Shown: positions 37,701 to 48,900 of the stretch, one piece after another
Numbering within the stretch: position 1 is the first letter of the stretch
Layout of the letters: every line of letters starts with the position of its first letter
DNA from: Spisula solida
Taxonomy: Eukaryota > Mollusca > Bivalvia > Venerida > Mactridae
Reading direction: 5' to 3'
Assembly (NCBI GenBank): GCA_947247005.1
Contig: OX365948.1
Span: 8,731,455 to 8,795,454 of the forward strand
Length of the DNA: 64,000 nucleotides
The notes under the pieces: generated by a model
The model's input: the letters and a program-made list of their open reading frames with translations, nothing else
Databases searched by the model: none
Told to the model about the DNA's origin: nothing
Made by a program: the position numbers and the translations under genes

Positions 37701-39048
37701 AGTTAAATTTATGCCTCAGATGATAAGTGCGATAATTTTTCTTATTAACCATAAATAAAAAAGGAGAAACCACATGGTAATAAGTTTCTAACGCTGACTA
37801 TACTCTGACGTCACCCTACACCTTAGATGAAGTGATTAGCACTAAGAACAGACCTCCAGATATGCCCTTATATGGAAAGTTTATAGTCTTACAATTACGT
37901 CACTTTCATAATTGACCATCCTGACTTTTCTTAGAATAGTTGCGCGTGCAAACACCCGTACAATGCTTTTTGCGAGTCGATTCGAAATGCTGCCAAAGCC
38001 TTCAAAATCTAGTTACATCAGAGCAAGAGGTTTGTAACTGGAAGTACAATAAACACACACTTACAAAACTTGTTTAAATGACAACTACGGGTCAGTCATG
38101 TGACTAATTTCAAGATGATTCCATATAAACGTTAAACACAAACTTGATTAACACAAAACTCATTTTGATGATTTCTTTTAATTCGAACCAGCTTAAACAT
38201 TATTTCACAACTTCCTGTATAGGTGTTCCTTTTTGTGACTTGAAAGGCCCAGTATTATCCTTGACTAACTTTTATACTTTGGGCCTCATTATTGAACTGG
38301 TCTTTCTTCTTTTACTTCTTCATCTCGTTTGCTATTACACTGTCAGTCCAATGTCAAGGATGAACTTCGTTTTCCGTCTGAGGTCTTCCACACCGCCATG
38401 TAGTTTGTGATGCTGTGTTGTTTCAGTGGACCATGTTGCTGTTCTCTCTCGAATGTGTTGTTTACAGAGTTGGAGCTCTGTGGTTTGATTGTCCTCACCA
38501 CATGGACAGACTGCTGTTGGTACCATTTTCAGCTGTTTGTGCATGTGGGTATTTAGCCAGTTGTGCCCTGTTAAGTTGGTCTTAGTGTTAAGATTGAATA
38601 ATGAGCAAAGAAGTGGAAATTGACCTGAAAGGTGCGGTCTTATTTTGGAGGTGGTCTTAATATTGAGGTGATTTTATATGATGTTTTACACATATATCCC
38701 GATTGGCTAAAATAAATGATAAATGTTGTGTATAATATGTATAAAGAAAACCATATAAGTAAATCCACAAACAAACATAGTAAATATTATGTAATGGATG
38801 AATGTTGTAAAACCACACATAAATAAATAAACACTTACACAAATGTGAGATTTATTTGTTTACAAACAATTGATCGAAAAAAAAACTACATACGCACCCA
38901 TCAATGTATTAAACACTTCTTTAACTTTAACAACATTACGTAATCAACAACTTCACACCAGAGCGTATTATTATCTACAAATAAACTCGTAAATTATAGT
39001 TATTCCATTTTTAGAGGTCACATATATAACCCAGCAATGTTTCTTAAC
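34761..39048. other. Intergenic; C11 run at 35372-35382
   Basis: The C run is followed by CAA-rich DNA. Chance frames at 36180-36410, 36890-37075 and 38144-38544 have no recognisable domain. No other repeat found. Confidence 0.45.
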
Positions 39049-39135
39049 GGGGCTGAGGCCAAACCAGCTATTTGATCAAGACGGGTTGCGGTCCAACCAG
39101 CTCAGTAGGGGTTGCGAGCCAACCAGTTATTTTTC
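39049..39135. repeat. Short degenerate tandem repeat (CCAACCAGCT), 3 copies
   Basis: GGGGCTGAGGCCAAACCAGC, GGGTTGCGGTCCAACCAGCT and GGGGTTGCGAGCCAACCAGT follow one another with uneven spacers. Confidence 0.6.
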
Positions 39136-39550
39136 GGAATTGGAACCGTTTCGATATTTTCTTACCAAAGCAGATGTCTTCGCCAATCTGCCATGTGAAT
39201 AACTGATATACATCTACAATCGATTGCTCGAGGTTGGTTACGTCGAATTATCGTTAAAGTCAAACTTTTTAAAGTTTAGACTCACTGGTTCAGTTCAAAT
39301 GCCGCCTAAGAAAGTCTGTATCCCAAAAATAGTTCAGCCTATAAACCCTATTGTTAATAACAATAAAAACGACTTCATTTATGGTGGATGACATACGGTT
39401 GCAGACCAATTTTCAATACAATATGGCCCCAGATCCGCATGACATATAAACTGTAATTTACTGGAATGTATACGACATACAACCTTCATATATACTAATC
39501 AACATACATCAGACGTCCAAGAAAATACTAAGACCACTTTGAGGATATAG
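39136..39550. other. Intergenic, nothing recognised
   Basis: No repeat or gene seen before the SINE tail at 39551. Confidence 0.45.
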
Positions 39551-39847
39551 GAATAATAATTATAATAAAGACTTTATTTATAGAGGGAACATACTTGACA
39601 TAATTTTCAATCTGCCGTAAGACTCTCAACAGTAAAACATTGAAACACAAGACACATAACATCAATAAATCCAATGACTATGCACACAATATCAAGCGTG
39701 TGGATTTACATATGAAATTACATTTTTTAGTATGTCATAATTATGGAATACGTACTAAGTAAAAGAAATACTTTTAAACTGTGGGATTCGAACTTATTCA
39801 TCGCCAAGCAATGTGAAGTCAATCGCAATAGACCACTTTCGCAATAA
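39551..39847 (-). mobile_element. Near full-length tRNA-derived SINE (family B)
   Basis: On the minus strand: a head near 39840-39780 with GTGGTCTATTGCGATTG (A-box) and AAGTTCGAATCCC (B-box), a body with CATAGTCATTGGATTTATTG and TTTCAATGTTTTACTGTTGA, then TCCCTCTATAAATAAAGTC and an ATT-rich end. The body and tail match 51170-51310 and 33361-33480. A C16 run (39848-39863) abuts the 5' end. This copy links a tRNA head to the dispersed tail. Confidence 0.8.
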
Positions 39848-39863
39848 CCCCCCCCCCCCCCCC
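39848..39863. repeat. C16 mononucleotide run
   Basis: Sixteen C on the plus strand, directly at the 5' end of the minus-strand SINE. Confidence 0.9.
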
Positions 39864-41019
39864 ATTAAACTTCCGTCTGTAGACTAATTATTTCTCCGAA
39901 TATTTTCGACGTTAATTTAATACGATAAGAATTAAATAACTCTTATAAATCACTGAAACGTCTGAGACGGCATACGCATTTAATATCAGCATTTCACGTG
40001 AATGTAGAGGTCGTTGGTTTTTGTCAGCCCACCTGTCTTCAAAAAGCAATCTTAAGTCATTCAAGCGCTTTAAAATCATTTATTTGACACAGAATCGTGT
40101 CGTCTGCTAACAATTTCTTTTTAATACTCCATGCATTTAATGTTGCCCTTACTTCACTTAAAGGGATTTGGGGTCGAGCATATCTATGGTTCAGCTGCTC
40201 TGACCCCTATTTTCAACAAGATTAGCGTTAATTTCATGGTTGGTAGCAGACGATAAGACATCTAAATTGTACTATTTAAACGAACGAGGTGGCGAGATAA
40301 AAACAACATACAACCGGAAACTTTTAGCACAAGATATTCAAAGAGAAGGGTATTACCGTACAACCTCCATTTAAGACCACCTTTGAGAGCCTTCAGTTGG
40401 TACATGTCGGGGTCCTATAAAATCCTGATTACTGAAATGTATTGGGCGATACGAGGATCTAACAAAATCATGTCACATGAAATCAAATCTTTAAGTTGGT
40501 ATTAGTTTTGGGCACGAATATATTAAAACGCTAAAGAGTTAAAATCGACTTGAGAATGACATTATGGTTATGCTGTGACGTCATTTATTTGAGGTTTCAG
40601 GCACCATGACGGGTTGCTTGGGACAGGCGGCTGCATTATTCAAGTTTGACAGTACATTGCTACATAATATTGTTGTACCTGTTAGTCTTATAAGCCCATA
40701 ATTGCAGACTTTCAACTTAATCTTAAGTTGGTATATGCATGACAAAGAGAGGATCGGTTATGAGCGCATGCTCTTGAAAAACAACTACAGTCTTCTACTA
40801 GTATGCTGTCCGGAGAAAAGAGTTCGGATAACTTTCAAGGGCCGCTTTTAGCAATTCTGCCATTCAGCCGTTTAGCCACCCCTTGGCACTTAAACTTTCC
40901 CTACCTATAAGCCGGAAACTTGCGTTCGAGTCTCCATAGGGAAACTAATTCACTCCTAGTTTGTGTGCAGCCAACATCGAGATACGGCGCATAGGAATAT
41001 CGAACATGTACAGACACCG
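39864..41019. other. Intergenic; possible weak B-box at 40919
   Basis: TTGCGTTCGAGTCTCC near 40921 resembles a B-box but no convincing A-box precedes it. No gene recognised. Confidence 0.4.
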
Positions 41020-41169
41020 TCCTCAAAGGTACCAATCCAGGATTTAGTTGTGTGGAGCATTGTGGGTTATTCTTGCTCAGAGAAATTAAGCAGGGTCACA
41101 GATAGCGATAGAACCCGGGACCTCTTGATCCCAAAGCGCGCGCCCTACCTCTAGGCCACCGATCCCCAC
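41020..41169 (-). mobile_element. tRNA-derived SINE, family A
   Basis: On the minus strand: GGTGGCCTAGAGGTAGGG (A-box), GCGCGCGCTTTGGGATC, CCCGGGTTCTATCGC (B-box) and the body TCTGAGCAAGAATAACCCAC. It aligns along its length with 34375-34510. The 63-codon plus-strand frame here is its shadow. Confidence 0.8.
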
Positions 41170-42369
41170 ATGTTTGTAGAGCATACAACTTATCATGGCC
41201 GTGACGGAGGAATTTGAGCTACTGTAACACACAGATTACTATATCATTGATAGAGAATTTTTTTTTGTTGAAAATTGATAGATCTACATCTTTTAAAATA
41301 TTAAATATCAATGATACAGTTACCCGTGCTGTAAAATATACATGTACGTATATACTATATAAGCGACTAGATCTAACCATTCCGTGAGTCTAGCCGAATT
41401 GCCATTCAGATCTTCTCTCAGCAGCGTAGCATCAACACTCAGCAATGGGACGAACCATGTACTTGAGGAAAGTTAGAATCTAATTAATAAATTCAACCAA
41501 ACTCGCTCTTCTCATTTAATATAACGATAAAACGTTCTACATAACATGATGCCAGCTTTTGATGTATACAAAGTAAAGTTGAATCCATCAAAAAATGAAC
41601 TAAATTAAGCTAATCACGTTATTTAAATAGCAGACAGATTTTTTCATCTTTTGCACTCAAATTATTCATAGAAGACGGGAATAAAATCACGCAATTCCGT
41701 ACAAAATTCTTTACCGTTGACAACGAGTTTAAAACCCGACATGTGTTTTCAATTTCGGTCCGTACAGGCGGTAATTCAGCACGCGTCTCGATCGCGCTTA
41801 GGAAATGAGAAAAGCAATCTCATAGGAACGAGAGATAAGATCTTACATTAAACATGCTCAAAGGAGGAAACGAAAAATCAAGTAATATGAAGTTTGTCAG
41901 AAAAAATCCAGGACACCAGATGACTATAAGTTCTGAGGCAAGCAGTAAAACGTACGTTCACAGCCGGTTAATGAAAACAATCCCGAGACAGAGCGGCTTC
42001 AGCTTACGTCGTGAAAATCGTTTTTACCTAGGACACCATATATTTTTAAACTTTTGAAAACATAAGCAGGTCTCACATATAAGTTAAGAGTGTTGTATAG
42101 CTTCAGACCTAGCTAGGCACTTTCATTACAAAGCTTTCCATCAAGTTATTTCGAATATGAATTTACCTAAAACTTAAACTCAACGAGTGCACAATAATGT
42201 ACTAGTGATGCGTCAGGATGGTTTATGAACTCGAACATTTACGGTTGCAATAAACGGTACCACGTACTTGAAAGCATAGTTTATACTAATTTATTTAAGG
42301 TCGAGTGTGAAACAAGTTTTCCAACTTATATTAATCACACGCGAAACCTCATTCCTGATGTTACCCATC
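41170..42369. other. Intergenic, nothing recognised
   Basis: Frames at 41854-42057 and 42225-42425 show no domain; the second overlaps the SINE body. Confidence 0.45.
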
Positions 42370-42510
42370 GCCACGAGGGTATGAGAGGAAAAGCCAGTCT
42401 CTTTTATGCTGAGCGTCTAGCCTAGTAATGGAATGACGCATCCAGGGATCGAAATCGAGACCTCCCGCACTCGAAGCGTTCTGTTCTGGTGCTCTATCAG
42501 CTATTGTAGT
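42370..42510 (-). mobile_element. tRNA-derived SINE (head and proximal body) at the edge of array 3
   Basis: On the minus strand: AGCTGATAGAGCACCAGAAC (D-arm and A-box), GCTTCGAGTGCGGGAGG, then TCTCGATTTCGATCCCTGG (B-box). The body continues with GCTAGACGCTCAGCATAAAA. The D-arm segment is the same sequence as the unit of the adjoining minisatellite. Confidence 0.7.
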
Positions 42511-43421
42511 GCTCTATCGGCTGTTGTAGTGCTCTATCAGCTGTTGTAGTGCTCTATCAGCTGTTGTAGTGCTGTATCAACTGTTCTATCGCTCTATCAG
42601 CTGTTATGGGGCTCTATCAGCTGTTCTTGTGCTATATCAGCTGTTTTGGTGCGCTCTATCAGCTGTTCTAGTGCTCTATCAGCGGTTCTTATGCTCTATA
42701 AGCTGTTCTGGTGCTCTATCAGATGGACTGGTTCTCTATTAGCTGTTATAACGCTCTATCAGCTGTTATGGTGCTCTATCAACTGTTCTGGTGCTCTATC
42801 AGCTGTTCTGGTGTTCTATCGGCTTTTCTGGCGCTATATCAGCTGCTATGGTGCTCTATCAACTGTTATGGTGCTCTATCAGCTGTTATGGTGCTGTATC
42901 AACTGTTATATCGCTCTGTCAGCTGTTATGGTTCTCTATCAACTGTTCTGGTGTTCTATCGGCTGTTCTGGTACTCTGTCAGCTGTTATAACGCTCTATC
43001 GGCTGTTCCAACTCTATATCGGCTGTTCTAGTGCTGTTTTGGCTGTTCTAGCGCTCTATCAGTTGCTCGTGAGCTCTATCGTTTACTCAAGTGCCCAATC
43101 GGCTGATCTAGTGCTTTTTATGATGTTCTAATCATAGGCACATGGTTTCAAACTATCAAAGTGTATCCTACATAAAGAGAAGGTAGTGCAGCGGACATTT
43201 TCACCGCAACGGATATGACGTCAAAGGAACTGGTATCTGCGTTTGCTGTGACAACTGTAGGATACCAGCTTTCGTAACGTCATATCCGTTTCGACTAAAA
43301 TGTACACATTATCAAGTTAGTACTTCAAGGTGTAACAATAAGGACTTGGCAAATACTGAAACCATGTGCCTATGATTCTAGTGATCTTTCGGGACTCTAG
43401 TGTCCTATCGGCTGATCTATC
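42481..43421. repeat. Minisatellite array 3: 20-bp unit, about 34 copies, split by a MITE
   Basis: Plus-strand unit GTGCTCTATCAGCTGTTCTG; exact 20-bp period from 42481 to 43130, resuming at 43381-43421 after the inserted element. Variants are single substitutions (GTT(A/C/G)T(G/A), ATCGG for ATCAG). Its reverse complement CAGAACAGCTGATAGAGCAC matches the tRNA-like D-arm of the SINE at 42370-42510. The 161- and 106-codon frames here come from the repeat. Confidence 0.95.
43131..43376. mobile_element. 246-bp MITE with perfect 20-bp terminal inverted repeats
   Basis: Left end ATCATAGGCACATGGTTTCA (43131-43150) is the exact reverse complement of 43357-43376. Flanks carry a 4-bp duplication TCTA (43127-43130 and 43377-43380). 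A subterminal inverted repeat (about 43195-43237 and 43261-43303, containing CGGATATGACGT) surrounds a 23-base centre. There is no open frame, so it is non-autonomous. Superfamily is open; 4-bp duplications occur in several cut-and-paste groups, and a TA duplication is an alternative reading. Confidence 0.93.
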
Positions 43422-44814
43422 GACGTCATTTTTCAATTTCTCTCAATCTCAATCTAGCAAAGGATACTCGCATTCCGGTACTATGTACTAGATATTAAGA
43501 CCCGGTGACACATTTATGAGACAAACATAAGATGAAAGTTTAAGGATTAAAACATAATATTATTTTTATTAAAAAATAGATCTTTTTCATCGACAATCTC
43601 AATTGAATCGTACTTCAGTCATAAATATCACATACGTGTGCTGTCAGTGTGTTAAGCAATCAGCTGATGATCTATCATTGTAGACCATCCATTATGGTTA
43701 TCGTCACTTTCAAGGTACGGGCTAATTCGTTTTTTGTCGAAGTTTAACCCTTTACCGCGCTTACCCTATCCCGATAGATTTTTTTGAAAATAACTGACAT
43801 CTGTATTGAGATAAGATAGATTGGTTAAAACCTGTCTCTATGTATGAAAGAAATATAAAAATGGAAACCAACGTGACACAATGTATGACGTCATCATAGC
43901 ACGTGCACTCCTAAAATGCTGCGGGTGTGCTTCAGGCGAATTAGTTATGACGTTAACTGTATGTGAGACCGCCAACTACTGGAACTATCTAACGAATGGC
44001 CCCTGAGGGGGAAATTGTTTAAGTGCGTACACATGTTTAAAGGATCCATCATCCAAGTGAAGCTAGAGTATAATTATGTCAAATAAACACTCCAAATCTG
44101 TCCCAGAATCAAGAAATGTAGAATCCAGCAGATTTTCCAGAAAATTATTTTCCGGTGGATTTTTGTGTTATAAATAAGCTTTCTCAGGTTACGTTCGTTA
44201 CGGGACGAAATCAGGATGCTAGAGATTATTGTAAGTCTTAGCAAACACTAAGATACATGGAGTAATCCCGTTGACTTATCTCTTATACAATCATGTGTAT
44301 ACCGAACAAGGTCAAACTGTCAGAAGTGGATAAGGCGGGATGTTCCGGGTATTATGAGGCAACCGACAGTGACATTGCACTTCTAGATGTTCCAACTTTC
44401 TACCCAACACTTGAAGAAAATACTCCAGTCAAAAGTTGTTTTTGTTTATTGTTGTTTTTTGCAACATTGTCGAGTATTACTGGCAAATGTATAGTATAAC
44501 GACTATATTTCAAACAGCAACATGTGTGTCTGAACTCTCAATATGCAGAAGATCGAAAGGAGCTTCGTCTGACATACTCCCGTACTACTAGTGTTCAATA
44601 AAAAGTGTTTATCTATTTATTATAGTGCCATCCCTCCCTAAGGAAAAGAGACTTATGAGACACAAACTTTCTAGCAACGGTCTCTGGCCTCATGTCGAGT
44701 CAGTAATACATGAAAAGGGGGATCATTATTACTAGCCGGCGGATCACTATATAAATGCAATTAGCTACAAGTACGATTTCATTGATAAATATCATGAAAT
44801 AAAACAATCCTAAC
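43422..44814. other. Intergenic, nothing recognised
   Basis: A tail-like TTCAATAAAAAGTGTTTATC at about 44594 may be a worn retroposon end. The 68-codon frame 44293-44499 has no recognised family. Confidence 0.45.
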
Positions 44815-44887
44815 TCCCTTCGGTTTTGAACTTTTCACCTAGCGCTCGCAAGGCGGATGTCTTCACCAGACAATCACTAGAAACCGT
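44815..44887 (-). mobile_element. tRNA-derived SINE head
   Basis: On the minus strand: TTCTAGTGATTGTCTGGTG (A-box-like), ACATCCGCCTTGCGAGCG, then GAAAAGTTCAAAACCGAAG (B-box). It is followed by AT-rich DNA without a clear tail. Confidence 0.6.
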
Positions 44888-45737
44888 AGTAAACTAATAC
44901 GTGTTCATTATAAACGAGGCGTTAACAGACATATCCGGTCACATAAGTCAATGACATGTCTCAACATTAATGTATAGCCGACAATAATCATACAGCTATT
45001 ATGACATAGTTACACTAGTTAACAAACTAATGTGAGGGACGGTGGTAAATGCATTACTTTCATGACGTACGCGACGATTTGTCATTCAACTATATTTTCA
45101 TGATTGAACGGATGTTCAATGTATTATTTTACTGAACACAATTCATTTACTTCAGCCATTTGTACGTACATAACTACTAAACCTAGTTCGAACATACATT
45201 TACCCCAATCTGTGAACTTGACCTATAAACGTCAAACAGGGTCAATGGTATATTAATTAGATGAAATGACAGATCCACCGGAGGGATTTTTTACGCGAAA
45301 TTTGATTACAAACATGACGCGCTGTAACGACATTTAACTATGGGTATCACATATAAGACATGAACACTTGTTCAACAAATCGTAATAATTGTATAATATA
45401 GACTTTCATAGCAACGAGGATTTCATTTTACACTATGCTCATAAATCGTAAATTACGGTCCATGAGATATATTGTGTGCTATTAAATGATTTTGCATTAT
45501 TTGATTTATATTTTCGACGGTATGGGTTCTGATACACATAGCGCGAAAAATGAACTAACAGTTTAGATACCAATTTAAGAATAGTCCATCCCTGATTGAA
45601 ATTTTATGATACAAAAACAATGTGCTTATGATAAATATTACGTACTATAAACCTGTTTATTACCGCACGAGAATCATCTAATTCCGTAACCGTTCAATCC
45701 CAAATCTCCACAACACATGCAAGAGTCACCAAAACTT
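44888..45737. other. Intergenic, nothing recognised
   Basis: No repeat or gene seen. Confidence 0.45.
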
Positions 45738-45767
45738 TTCATGACGTCGGCATTATTCATGACGTCG
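45738..45767. repeat. Duplicated CRE-like word TTCATGACGTCG
   Basis: Two identical 12-mers at 45738-45749 and 45756-45767, six bases apart. Each contains TGACGTC, the core of ATF/CREB sites. It may be a micro-duplication only. Confidence 0.6.
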
Positions 45768-45832
45768 ACCATTTGTCCGAACTATAGAGAACTATGATTC
45801 ATCAAAAAGTCAGTTTACGCTGCAAGGCCATT

Positions 45833-45995
45833 AGACTGCAAAGTTCACGCTAATTTAGGCTGTTAGGCTGCAAAGTTCACGCTAATTTAGGCTGCTAGAT
45901 TGCCAAGTTCCTACTGATAGGCTGTTGGGCTGATATGATGCTTACCGGTAATTCACACTGTTAGGCTGTTATGCTGCTAGACTGCCAACTTCACG
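45833..45995. repeat. Tandem repeat, 32-bp unit, 3 clear and about 2 decayed copies
   Basis: AGACTGCAAAGTTCACGC, AGGCTGCAAAGTTCACGC and AGATTGCCAAGTTC begin at 45833, 45865 and 45897 (exact 32-bp steps), each ending TTTAGGCTG. A degraded copy reappears at 45979. Confidence 0.88.
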
Positions 45996-48900
45996 CACAT
46001 ATGGGCGTCTTTGTATAATTCATCCAATTTGACGCCGAGTCACTCGAACATTCGGGAATATGAAAACATGAAAACATCTTAAGACCATCTCGTTAGATAG
46101 AAAAATAAACCTTTGAAATGACAAAATCCTTGACTATTGAGAAAAGCAAACATGTTCTCTTTTTATTTTAATCAATATACACATGTAAGTTATAATCAGC
46201 GACGTTGTTTTAGTGTAATGGTGAAGTGTAATAAAAATGCGGTTATTGTCGCAGTCAAACACTTTAAAAAGTGTCGTCTGCTTTATTCAAATTATATGCT
46301 ACTCGCCAGTAAGTTGAAATACAGATTAGGTATATACATGAAACTCTAAGAATCCTTAAGTTAACATAATTATGGTGGACACAGACACAAGCGATGACGG
46401 CAACCAAAACGACAATTCAAAATAATTGAAAAGAAACAATATATGTGTTCTCCTTCTAAATGAGCCGTTATTCGTCCGTAGGATTTTATGAGACGAATGG
46501 ACGTTTTACCCATTTTTAATCAAAATAAAAGCTTATTAAACAAGAAACCATAGTAATCACATTAATTAAATGACAAGCGCTGTGGATACATCAAACTAAG
46601 ATCTGATTATGCACGCATTTTATGCATAGTTTTTCAAATTAATATGGAAGAAAATCGATACATGGGCCTCGCGAATCTGAACAAATCTTCATGCCATCTG
46701 TCCATGCTCATTCAATATTATAACTTCAAGAGCTCCACAGCGGGGTTATTATCGGCCCCTAAAGGGAGCCCTGATTATTCAGCTGATTTTTATGATTAAA
46801 GGTTTCGAACTTTATGGATTCAGACGACACGAGTGTGTGAATGCTGAGATATGATTTGTAATCCCGGGAGAATCTCGTGGGTATCAAATTCGAAGCAGAC
46901 GACATTGTTTCTGGCGCGAGAAGCTTGTCGTTTGTAATTATGACCAATTATGGGCATATTAGTTTCTGCTGAAAATATCAAGCACTATAATACTGGCATA
47001 ATACATCATTCACAAACTAATTAAAATTGTTTCATTAATTTGAAAGCGGAGTTTTGTCGTACTGTTGGGTATGTGTAGATTATACATGTCTTTGACAAGC
47101 AGAGGAATTGCACATGCTACAAAATTTTAATGTATTGACTTCAGACGCCGAAAGGACTTTCAATTACTTTTTGACGTTGCCTAGCAACAACGTTAGTATG
47201 TTAATCTGTTGGCAAATACTTTGGCATTGACTATACGTAATCCGAGCGGCAAATATTATGATGAAAGTTACCGATTAATTAGTGATACGCCTTTGATATT
47301 AGCCGAAACGCGTCCCCATGGGGATCACTTCACACGGATTGGGGCTCTCTTCGGTTAATATATAAATCAACATGGAGTATGTGTATATATAATCGGATGG
47401 TGCAAATAATTCGGATATAAGAACATTCCAATATTCTCAAAGACATTATCCGAATTCCAAGCTCGATTAAACAATGTCTATCTTTAACTGACTTGGCTTG
47501 GATGTGGTAATTTACAATAAATATTACATTATCTTGATCAGACATCAGTTATTCAGCATGGGTGTGCCAATTTCTGGACGTTATCTGATATAAATGGAAT
47601 AAAATATATCACTGACCGGAACCAGTAAATAATAACTGGACTCTTATCGATGTAGCATGCACATAGTATAAAGAAACAGAAAATCAAACTATGTTACGTG
47701 GGTTAGGGGGCGTGGTTGCTGAATATCTGTTAGTGGTCACATGATTCAATGAAGCCACCACCTGTCTAAAACAGCTAGTATTACTAAATGGCTAATGAGT
47801 AAATGGTCACAGGCATTTCAAATGCCGAAAATATCAATAAAACTGTTCTGTAAACTGTACAAAACGCTATTAGTCATATATTTATATAAATGATTGCTCT
47901 ATCGTAACAAACAAACACGCAGCTTTATCCCATATGTCAATAGAGTTCGTGTCGGGCTGTATACTAATGTTCGGTGGTTTGTGGTGATCAGCCAGCCAGT
48001 GGTTCATCAGGCTTTTCAACTTACTGCTTTCAAAAAATGGGTAAAATATACATAACCTATACTGCAATATTTATTCTGTTTTCGGTTTAGTACGAAATTT
48101 TATTAATAACACCAAAATGACACAAATTGCACATTGGTGCAAATCTGCACTATAAGATGTATTGCATGCAAGAAGCATGCTATCATTTATCACATGAAAA
48201 TAACTATATGAAAAAAACTTATGGACTTAGAACCATACAGTCATTATCGCTGGTCGGATGTTGGCACGAGGAGTACGCACGTGCCATCCGTGGGGATCGT
48301 GTTCATATTGAGCGAAGATAACCGTCGTTATGACGATCTATCATACCATGGGGAGTAAACAAATGCTTCGCCTCTTTTGATCCTATACTTAACAAACCAT
48401 ACATATACACAAGCCGTCTACAGTATCATTTTATATTAAATTTGAAATATATATTCCATTAAACAACGTTGGGCCACTGTCTCCATCGGAGTCAAAATGT
48501 ATTTATTAGTTGGCGTATTTAATCAGACGGAAACCCAAGAAAAAATACCAAAGTTGACACGAAAACTAATCCTTACACCGTAGTGACTGCTTTTCAGGCC
48601 AAATTAAGCATAGCTGCCCATGCTTTTCGGAAATTAACTATACCTATTAACCCACATAGAAAAGGTCCCCCAATTACACACCGATAGGCCCTGAACAAGT
48701 CATAAAAACGTGTTGCCATCGCATCAATATCAGCGGTCGTCGTGAATGCGGACAATGTCAAAATTTTATTGGCGTGTATACTGTCAGGGGATAAGTTTTT
48801 TGGTGTAAATGTCCAGCGTTGGTTACCACATCCATAAATTGACCAGCATAGTGCACGCGTTCGAACGAGCTTATATGTCATGTTAAAGTCATTTCTGTTG

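Noticed and set aside
42646..43131. 161-codon frame resembling a hydrophobic membrane protein
   Set aside because: It is array 3 read in one frame, and overlapping frames of 106 and 66 codons give the same pattern.
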